A stretch of DNA of 15,041 bases, taken from assembly GCA_026770585.1 (NCBI GenBank), contig MU647586.1, positions 62,596-77,636 of the forward strand. Reading direction: 5' to 3'. Position 1 is the first letter of the stretch. Each line of letters begins with the position of its first letter. Of this stretch, positions 1 through 5,591 are shown piece by piece. Position numbers and translations under genes: made by a program. Source of the DNA: Baffinella frigidus. Taxonomy: Eukaryota > Cryptophyceae > Cryptomonadales > Baffinellaceae. The notes below the pieces were generated by a model that did no database searches, had not been told where the DNA came from, and saw only the letters and a program-made list of their open reading frames with translations.

Positions 1-42
1 AACCCCTAACTCCTACATACGAACCCCTAATTCCTACATCAG

Positions 43-2394
43 GTGGCAAGCGCGGTGTACATCATGGATCCGTGGTGGAATCCCGCTGTCGAATTCCAGG
101 CAAACCCTAACCCCCAAACCCTAAACACTACACCCTAAACCGTTCGACTAGGGGTCCTCAATTAGCGGTTAAGGATCCGTATGTAGACATTAAGGATTCA
201 TATATAGCGGTCAGGGATTCGTATATAGCTTTGACGGATTCGTGTATAGCAAGCGCGGTGTACATCATGGATCCGTGGTGGAACCCCTCCGTCGAATTCC
301 AGGCAAACCCCGAAACCCAACCCCCAAAAAAACCAAGACCCCAAACCCAAAAGCTGAATCCTGATCTCCCAAACCCAAAAGCTGAACCGTGAGCTCGCAG
401 GCAATGGACCGGATCCACCGGCTCGGGCAGTTCAAACCCATCCGCGTCGTCCGCTTCGTCATTCAGGTGTCGCCCTGACACAGAGAGACCTTTTCTTAAG
501 TCAAAGTCAATTCTTTCCACACATTCTCTCCAGAAGTGAATACTTCGCAGTACAAATGATAGAAGGCCTCGGGGCGGCGAATGTCGTTTAGCCCTGCTAC
601 TTTCTCGTGAAGTAAAGCCTTTGGTACAGGACACGATCTCATACGAAAACGGTTTAAATTTAAAACCTTTGGGCAATGAAATTTACTACACATCATGATC
701 TTTATGAGTAATATTAAAGCATATGTGTGGTAATTTCATGGATGCACAAAGTTTCAATTTAAAACCATTTTCACATGAGATCCCGTACGTTCTCTGGCAC
801 TATTGTCGAAATGGGCTTCGCGCGGAATCTAGGTCAGGTCAGGAAATCAGGGAAAAAATCAAAAAATGGACTTTTATGCTATCTTGGGCATGGTTTTTAT
901 CTCGAAATAGCATCTCCCACCCATAAGATGACACAAAAAGGCAAAAAAACGAAAAAATGTTGCTGACCTGACCTCGATTTTTTCCGCGCGGAGCCCATTT
1001 CGACAATAAACAGGACACGACCGATATTTCCTGGTACTAACCCAGGACACGGCCGGCATTCCCTGGTACTAAACCCTAAACCCTGAACCCTCAGGACACG
1101 ATCGAGGATCGGATTCTCCGTCTGCAGGAGAAGAAGCGCCTCGTCTTCGAGAGCACCCCCGGGACACGACCCAGCACACTCTGGTACTAACGAGGACACG
1201 ACCGCCATTATCTGGTACTAACCAGGACACGACAGATATTCTCTAGTACTAACAAGAACACGACCGGCAGGACACGATCGAAGACCGGATCCTGCGGCTG
1301 CAGGAGAAGAAGCGCCTCGTCTTCGAGAGCACCCCCGGGACACGACCCAGCACACTCTGGTACTAACGAGGACACGACCGCCATTATCTGGTACTAACCC
1401 GGACACGACAGATATTTTCTAGTACTAACAAGGACACGACCGGCAGGACACGATCGAAGACCGGATCCTGCGGCTTCAGGAGAAGAAGCGCCTCGTCTTT
1501 GAGAGCACCGTCGGGTACTGTGCTCAACCCTAAACCCTCAACACTAATCCCTAAACCCCTAAACCCTGAACCCTAAACCCTAAACACCTAAATCCTAAAA
1601 CCTAAACACTGAACACTCAACACTCATCACCTAAACCCCTAAACCTAAACCCTGAGATCCCTTGCACGGCCTGTCCCCCGCGAGAGAGCACTGCCGGGTG
1701 CGAAACCCGAAACCCGAAACCCGAAACCCGAAACCCGAAACCCGAAACCCGAAACCCGAAACCCGGAACCCGAAACCCGGAACCCGAAGCCCGGAACCCG
1801 AAATTCGTCGGGCGCGCACGCCAAACCCCACACCCTGAAGCCTTGTCGGAACGCAGGGGCTCGAACAGCGCTCGCGCGCCTAACCGCCCCCGACATGCGT
1901 CCCCCCCCGTCACCTAATAGATCATATCGTCGGAATGCAGGGGCTCGAACGATGCCGAGTAACTCGTGCCTCGCGCGTTGGAATGACGACTCTCGATTGA
2001 TCCTGGATGGGTTCCTGGTTTGCCTGACTGCCGGACGGACGTTTGGGGGCTAGAGTGGAGGACTACTCTCACATTGACATTCACGGGCTCGTCAACTTTC
2101 ACTGACGAAACTCGGGGGATTGCAGGGGCTCCAACGACGGGCTCGTCCAAACCCCGAAACCTGAGCCCTGAACCTTGAGACCTGAATCCTCGGGTGCTCG
2201 CGCCAAACTCCACACCCGAAACCCCGGTCGCACCCTCTTGAATGCGGTGGGGGTGCATACATGGTGTCAGGCCATGTTAGTAGTTACAAGTACACACCGT
2301 GGAGACTAAACCCTAAACCCCCATGGAATGCAGGGGCTCGAATGATGCGCTCGCGCGCCTCACCGCCGCCGACATGCAATTCCTCTTCACCTAG
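43..2394 (+). CDS. 3' end of a RAD16-type SNF2 helicase gene, four tiny exons
   Basis: Spliced model: 43-99, 401-466, 1447-1514 and 2334-2394, phases matching, 83 residues plus TAG at 2392-2394; 5' exons lie outside the window. Exon 1 gives VASAVYIMDPWWNPAVEFQ. Exon 2 gives AMDRIHRLGQ (helicase motif VI with its arginines) and then RVVRFVIQ. Exon 3 gives DTIEDRILRLQEKKRLVF followed by ESTVG. Exon 4 gives GSNDALARLTAADMQFLFT and the stop. This order, and the ending LTxxDMxFLF, is that of the RAD16/RAD5-like RING-containing Swi2/Snf2 ATPases, which translocate on DNA in nucleotide excision repair and chromatin remodelling. Junctions are CAG|GC..CAG|G (GC-AG), CAG|GTGT..CAG|G and GG|GTACTG..CAG|G. 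Introns consist largely of repeats. Exons 1, 3 and 4 have extra copies nearby, so isoforms or partial decay are possible. Family identity comes from motifs recalled, not from a search; the exact subfamily (RAD16 rather than RAD5) is inferred mainly from the C-terminus. Confidence 0.82.
46..310 (+). repeat. 203-nt spaced duplication of the helicase MDPWWNP exon
   Basis: A 62-nt segment at 46-107 recurs at 249-310 with about three differences. It covers nearly all of the exon encoding AVYIMDPWWNPAVEFQ and the first intron bases GCAAACCC. The second copy keeps the reading frame and changes one residue (NPAV to NPSV, codon GCT to TCC). It lacks the CAG|GTG acceptor of the first copy and instead follows TATAG, so as placed it would be out of phase. 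It may be a dead or alternative exon. Confidence 0.85.
161..253. repeat. 21-nt tandem repeat, about four copies
   Basis: Units starting at 171, 192, 213 and 234 share the pattern AAGGATTCRTATATAGC; a partial unit precedes at 161. The array ends exactly where the second exon copy begins and supplies its TATAG boundary. Reading frames through it on either strand are only the 7-residue translation of the repeat. Confidence 0.8.
303..400 (+). other. Telomere-like intron segment before the motif VI exon
   Basis: C- and A-rich DNA made of degenerate CCCAAAC/CCCGAAAC units. It includes an approximate 28-nt direct repeat (about 340-367 and 368-395) around AAAAGCTGAA. It ends in GCTCGCAG before the motif VI exon. 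The exon sequence CAGGCAA occurs at 97-103, 300-306 and 398-404, so the intron is bounded by a 7-nt direct repeat, and the only plausible splice inside it is GC-AG. Confidence 0.65.
467..634. other. Intronic sequence, no feature recognised except a displaced exon-start motif
   Basis: Begins with the GTGTCG donor after the motif VI exon. I see no coding signal or clear repeat up to about 620. At 622-636 the motif GGTACAGGACACGATC matches the start of the downstream helicase exon (CAG|GACACGATCG), so it is a truncated copy of that acceptor and exon start, cut off by the fold-back element that follows. Confidence 0.5.
635..782. mobile_element. AT-rich fold-back element (MITE-like)
   Basis: Arms 635-693 and 723-782 are inverted copies of one another with scattered mismatches and small indels. 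Both contain TTTAAAT/ATTTAAA cores, and the outer ends read GATCTCAT and ATGAGATC. The loop is about 29 bp. There is no coding capacity, so it would be a non-autonomous element. Flanking GATC could be a target duplication or part of the palindrome, since GATC is its own complement. Confidence 0.7.
801..1008. mobile_element. TA-flanked MITE with about 40-bp terminal inverted repeats
   Basis: Left end 803-842 starts TTGTCGAAATGGGC and right end 963-1006 finishes with its complement GCCCATTTCGACAA; both arms also share GCGCGGA and AGGTCAGGTCAG. TA lies at both edges (801-802, 1007-1008). The interior is AT-rich with an imperfect internal dyad and no transposase. The flanks CTGGCAC and AACAGGACACGACC reconstitute the 31-nt repeat found just downstream, so the insertion point is visible. 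Size and TA target fit Tc1/mariner-type or Stowaway-like MITEs. Confidence 0.85.
1011..1444 (+). repeat. 31-nt minisatellite with TACTAAC boxes
   Basis: Units follow AGGACACGACCGNNATT, a short spacer, then CTGGTACTAACN. TACTAAC occurs at 1035, 1185, 1216, 1247, 1361, 1392 and 1423, with TACTAAA at 1067. TACTAAC is the optimal branch-site sequence known from yeast. The last box of each block lies about 18 nt before the CAG that precedes the duplicated helicase exon at 1271 and 1447. Each unit also carries an AG|GACACGA junction like that of the real exon. Confidence 0.8.
1093..1514 (+). repeat. 176-nt tandem duplication carrying the helicase exon, 2.4 copies
   Basis: Blocks start at 1093, 1269 and 1445, spaced exactly 176 nt. 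Each begins with AG then the exon encoding DTIEDRILRLQEKKRLVF and EST (1095-1157, 1271-1333, 1447-1509), followed by 31-nt minisatellite units. Only the third copy continues into GTCGG|GTACTG, the exon end with its donor. The first two continue CCCGGGACACGACC and reach an in-frame TAA inside the next GGTACTAAC. All differences among the three exon copies fall at synonymous third positions. Confidence 0.9.
1701..1803. repeat. (CCCGAAA)n telomere-variant array
   Basis: About 14 heptamers of CCCGAAA with occasional CCCGGAA and one CCCGAAG variant, a one-base variant of the CCCTAAA telomere unit. The regularity suggests recent expansion by slippage or unequal exchange, unlike the eroded CCCTAAA repeats just upstream. 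The open frames on the minus strand here (GFRVS-type repeats) are repeat translations, not genes. Confidence 0.9.
1854..1918 (+). pseudogene. Decayed copy of the helicase last exon
   Basis: Aligns with the last exon at 2331-2394: CAGGGGCTCGAA, then GCTCGCGCGCCTAACCG, GACATGC and CACCTA are recognisable. The frame is broken by the loss of bases after the GAA, by a TAA, and by replacement of CAATTCCTC with a C run. It retains the CAG acceptor at 1854-1856. It is best read as a dead exon copy. Confidence 0.65.
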
Positions 2395-2711
2395 ATCACT
2401 CCTCGTGGTGAGAGGTGTTGAGTATTGTGTAGCACCTAGGACAAGCCTGCCTCCAGAAAGGACGGGCCCGCCTCCGACCGCCGCCGACATGCAATTCCTG
2501 TTCACCTAGCCCCTGAGCCGGAAAGGATTCACCCTTGGGATGGGCCCGCCTCGGGAAAGGTTCACCTTAGGACGAGCCCGCCTCGGGAAGCGCGTGACCG
2601 CGGCCGTCATGCAATTCCTCTTCACCTAGAACACTCCTCGTGGTGAGAGGTGGTGAGTATTGTGTAGCACCCGGGAGATAGGCCCGCCTCAGAAAGGACG
2701 GGCCCGCCTCG
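2362..2711 (+). repeat. Duplicated last-exon end and 3' flank
   Basis: The segment 2362-2477 (end of the last exon, TAG, then CACTCCTCGTGGTGAGAGG and GAGTATTGTGTAGCACC) recurs at 2597-2711. A third copy of only the exon end lies at 2477-2509. All three keep ATGCAATTCCTSTTCACC and the TAG stop (2392, 2507, 2627). The 2477 copy differs by a synonymous CTC/CTG. The 2597 copy has GAC changed to GTC (D to V) and a divergent upstream part. Without acceptors the extra copies are probably 3' flank debris. Confidence 0.8.
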
Positions 2712-3365
2712 GGAATAATTCACCCTAGGTTCATGGTCAATCATTTGACCATCATTCCCATTTGATGGTCAACACGTGCCCGCCCCACTTCCGCGTCACC
2801 TAGGAAGCTCCCTATGAACCGGCCTACAGGGGTACCTCGCGTATCACAAGGCATAGCATCACTATCCCGTAAGTGGCCAGAGGGTCAACATTGCCCCCCA
2901 CGGGGCCATAGGCAGGTCCTAGGGACCTACGGTAGGGCGTATGAGCCTACTGGCCACTGAAGGGATAGGGACCTAGGTATCGGCCCAGGGGCGTCCCTGC
3001 TTCACGGGTGAAGCCACCCCCCAGGACCACCGTAGGGCTCTAGGCATAGGCATACTGTAGGGTCCTAGGGGGAGGCAGTTTCTTATGAGCGAGGTACCCC
3101 TGTGGTCGCTCTGAGAGCGCGACAAAACCCTAAACCCTAACGGCGAGAGGGTGGCGCCCTGAGGCGGGACGGGAGCTCTCTCCCGAGCGAGCGAGAGTGG
3201 GCCAACCCGAGAGGCGACGCCTCCTCACCTAGGACGGGCCCGCCTCGCTAGAAATAGGCCCGCCTCAGGAAGGATTCACCTAGGACGGGCCCGTCTCGCT
3301 AAGAATAGGGCGGGCCCGCCTCGCTAAGAATAGGCCCGCCTCAGAGAATGGACAGGCCCGCCTCA
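2464..3365. repeat. Dispersed GGCCCGCCTC minisatellite
   Basis: The decamer GGCCCGCCTC, or a one-base variant, occurs about eleven times in two clusters (about 2464-2711 and 3236-3365). Units are often joined by GGACG, GCTAAGAATA or AGAAAGGA. The second cluster forms the loop of the large inverted repeat. At 2733-2772 there are also small dyads of ATGGTCAA and TTGACCAT. No coding signal is seen. Confidence 0.75.
2829..3102. mobile_element. Composite fold-back element, family 1 with a family 2 copy inside
   Basis: The left end AGGGGTACCTCGC (2829) and right end GCGAGGTACCCCTG (finishing near 3102) are the termini of family 1. Inside, 2863-2967 is a family 2 element: TATCCCGTAAGTGGCCAG at one end and CTGGCCACTGAAGGGATA at the other, enclosing TACGGTAGGGCGTATGAGCC. 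The family 1 interior also contains ACCACCGTAGGGCTCTAGG and its partner TACTGTAGGGTCCTAGG. This can be read as nested insertion or as a longer version of one element. Confidence 0.65.
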
Positions 3366-3502
3366 GGGCGCCACCCTCTCGCCGTTAGGGTTTAGGGGTT
3401 TGTCGCGCTCTCAGAGCGACCACAGGGGTACCTCGCTCATAAGAAACTGCCTCCCCCTACGACCCTACAGTATGCCTATGCCTAGAGCCCTACGGTGGTC
3501 CT
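3023..3502. repeat. 142-bp near-perfect inverted repeat
   Basis: Arms 3023-3164 and 3361-3502 are reverse complements with about two mismatches (near GTAGGGTCCTAGGG and in the ACCCTAAACCC tract). The loop of 196 bp holds the GGCCCGCCTC repeats. Each arm joins half of a family 1 fold-back element to a short telomere-like CCCTAAACCCTAA piece and CGGCGAGAGGGTGGCGCC. The near identity suggests recent inverted duplication or gene conversion. Confidence 0.9.
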
Positions 3503-3540
3503 AGGGGGGGGGGCAGTTTCTTATGAGCGAGGTACCCCTG
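3423..3540. mobile_element. Family 1 fold-back element, 118 bp
   Basis: Ends CAGGGGTACCTCGCTCATAA and its complement, with an internal dyad around CCTACAGTATGCCTATGCC and GCCCTACGGTGGTCCTAGG. The whole unit can fold into one long hairpin. Equal length and ends with the copy at 3853-3970 define the family. There is no coding capacity. Confidence 0.85.
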
Positions 3541-3852
3541 CAGAGCGCAACCCTTCGGGGTTCTCGTGCTACAGGTCACTTAAGGGATAGGGCTCATAAC
3601 CTCTGGATATAGGGCCCATAACCTCTGGCTACATCCCATCGGCCATGTACAGGGGTACCTCGCTCATAAGAAAGCGCATCCCCCCTCGGACCACCACAGG
3701 GCCCTGGGCACAACCCTACCGTAGGGTCCTACGGTCTGGGTTCTCGGGCTAGTGCCCCGCCTTTCGTGTCCTCTGGTGAAGCTTGACGCTGCCGTGTTTC
3801 CATGCCCGTTTCAATAAAGTGGCCTTCTCTCTCCTTGGACCGATGGGGTGTG
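3541..3852. other. Intergenic stretch with a partial family 1 copy
   Basis: At 3650-3732 the left arm of a family 1 element is recognisable (ACAGGGGTACCTCGCTCATA, then GGACCACCACAGGGCCC), but its right arm is replaced by TACGGTCTGGGTTC. A family 2 end (GTCACTTAAGGGATAGG) is at 3576-3592. CATAACCTCTGG is repeated at 3595 and 3618. An AATAAA occurs near 3812, and a small AACCC/GGGTT hairpin lies near 3549. No gene is seen. Confidence 0.6.
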
Positions 3853-3970
3853 CAGGGGTACCTCGCTCATAAGAAAACGCACCCCCCCCTAGGACCACCA
3901 TAGGGCCCTAGGCATAGGCCTACTGTAGGGTCCTAGGGGGGGGCGTTTTCTTGTGAGCGAGGTACCCCTG
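3853..3970. mobile_element. Family 1 fold-back element, 118 bp
   Basis: Same termini as the copy at 3423: CAGGGGTACCTCGCTCATAA at the left and GAGCGAGGTACCCCTG at the right. The interior ACCACCATAGGGCCCTAGG and CTACTGTAGGGTCCTAGG pairs with itself. No unambiguous target duplication was found. It lies 30 bp upstream of a family 2 element and about 280 bp upstream of the large gene. Confidence 0.85.
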
Positions 3971-4000
3971 TGCGTCACATGGGACATGTGAGCTCCTTCA

Positions 4001-4106
4001 ATATCCTCTAAGTGACGGACGGGCGAATATTCGCCCTAACTCGCCCTAGGCAGGTCCCAGGGCCCTACCGTAGGGCGTATGAGCATACTCGCCACTTAAT
4101 AGATAT
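4001..4106. mobile_element. Family 2 fold-back element, 106 bp
   Basis: Ends ATATCCTCTAAGTG and CACTTAATAGATAT are imperfect inverted repeats. The interior holds the palindrome GGGCGAATATTCGCCC and the family core CAGGTCCCAGGGCCCTACCG, then TAGGGCGTATGAGC. Related copies are at 2863-2967 and 13770-13879. Confidence 0.75.
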
Positions 4107-4250
4107 TTACTCCTTCAATAAATTGTTGAAGAAGTACAAGAGACGGGGACCACTCAGGGCTCGGTGTGCTGGAAGTTTCGGTCTCTTCTCAAAGACCTTA
4201 TCTTGACACGAGGCACTGCATTCAGGGTTGCCCAGGACCTTGTTGCCTCC

Positions 4251-5591
4251 ATGCGGAACTTGAATTTCCCTCACGCGATGGACCAAGATGATTTCAAGTT
4301 CGAGTCGACATCCTCGCTGAGCTCACTGCAGCTTTCTGTTCGCTGGCAAGACAAGCTGAGTTTTGTTTCGGTTTCGATCAAGAATGCTGCCGGGGAGGTC
4401 GTGTCTGAACGGAAGCTGGAGCCCACTTTGGTTCCGTTAGCGACCCAGACTCCAGGATTTTTTTATGGAACGTACGATGGCGTTGCGTACGAGCTTCTGA
4501 ATGCAGAAGAGACCATCCATGGAGACCTTCTTGCGGCAGGATCAAGCTTGGAGTTCGGCGGTCAGTTTAAGGGGAGTTCCATGATGAAGCATGCTAAGAA
4601 GGTCAAGTTTGTTCAGCAAAAATTCGACGTGGAGGTGTGTGACGTTCTGCCCACTGAGAAGATTGTGTGGCTGCAAGGTGACCAAGCCAGTGACCCGAGA
4701 ATCCCAGTCCACGTACAAGTTCACAAGACTCTGGTGTTCGCTCCGATGGATCAGCAGCTTCAGGACCAGTCGTCGCAGGAAGATCCGGAGCTTTTTTTGC
4801 AACAAACCGTCGATTCTTGGCATATTCTCAGGGACTCGGTGCCAAAGACGCGCGACCCAGGACCGAAACCCGGTTCTACGTTTTCCGGCAAGCCTTCTTT
4901 GCTGCCGGATGACAGCGCGAAGAAAAAGGACAGGGATGTTCAGACCTTTCGTCACGAGATGCTGCACACCAAGTTTGTGTGTGGCGTGAAAGACGCTTCA
5001 TCACAATCGGCGGCGCGCGTGACCAACTTTCTTGATGGGGCCGAGAGGTGTGGGATCCACGAACGGAACAGCGACGGGCTTGTCAACCTCATCCTTTCTG
5101 GTGGTGCCGGGGGCGTTGCAGGACGGCGCTGGTCGGACCTGATTCTTGACAGCGAGGAGAGGCGGTTTCTGGGTGAACTGAACGGTGTTCCCAGCTTGCG
5201 GGATGTGGTCGACGCTTGGTCAAACGGGGAGTTTGGCACCTTCTGGACTGCGAACATGCGGGGACATTTCTTTCAGTGTCGGAACGAGATGCGTTCTCAA
5301 TGGGGCAAGGAGGTGGCGACGAATCTCCAACATGGTCTCGCAGGCTCGATGTGTCGGCTCGCCGTGCTGGCAACTGTCCTCAAGGGGCTGCAGTTGTCTC
5401 ACGGAACCACCGGCCTCGAGGACGGGGCGAAGCTGCGCATGGATCGCGAGATTTCCCGGATGCTGGAGCATGTTGCCTCGCCGCAGAAGCAGGATCTCTC
5501 TGAACATCGAGCGGTGGAGTTCTCTTTGTACGATGCGCTGCTGCCGCACCTGCAGGCGATGGGGCAAGGGGAAGCGATGTTCAGGAAGCTG
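4251..5591 (+). other. N-terminal region of the giant protein, no domain recognised
   Basis: About 447 residues. The first 200 alternate beta-like stretches (LSFVSVSIKN, VKFVQQKFDVEV, IPVHVQVHKTLVF), suggesting a beta-sandwich. A low-complexity basic linker follows (PGPKPGS, then SAKKKDRDVQ), then a helix-rich part ending AMFRKL. The frame meets TAG at 5652-5654. A 63-nt GT..AG intron at 5592-5654 would remove it without changing frame. Confidence 0.6.

Larger units (their letters stand above)
1515..2333 (+). other. Last intron of the helicase gene, filled with telomere-like repeats
   Basis: From the GTACTG donor to the TGCAG acceptor at 2329-2333. Contents: degenerate CCCTAAA repeats at about 1526-1655; a decayed copy of the upstream exon end (GAGAGCACTGCCGGGTG, 1684-1700); a regular CCCGAAA heptamer array (1701-1803); a decayed copy of the last exon (about 1854-1918); and shorter pieces of that exon's start (GCAGGGGCTCGAACGATGC near 1937-1956 and GCAGGGGCTCCAACGA near 2121-2136). 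Confidence 0.65.

Noticed and set aside
1-160. Chromosome end, because the window opens with CCCTAA-like units
   Set aside because: The units are degenerate, interrupted by helicase exon sequence, and similar tracts recur far inside at 1.5, 11.9 and 14.3 kb. These are interstitial telomere-like repeats.
158-676. Minus-strand open frame of 172 codons near the left end
   Set aside because: It is made of the 21-nt repeat and the antisense of helicase exons and introns. The plus-strand reading of the same bases gives conserved SNF2 motifs.
2464-3365. CRISPR array suggested by the repeated GGCCCGCCTC
   Set aside because: Spacing is irregular, units are short and variable, there are no cas genes, and the context is eukaryotic with introns.
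3549-3562. AACCC-TTCG-GGGTT hairpin as a bacterial-type terminator
   Set aside because: There is no following T run, no gene upstream that would use it, and the DNA is nuclear eukaryotic; it sits among fold-back repeats.
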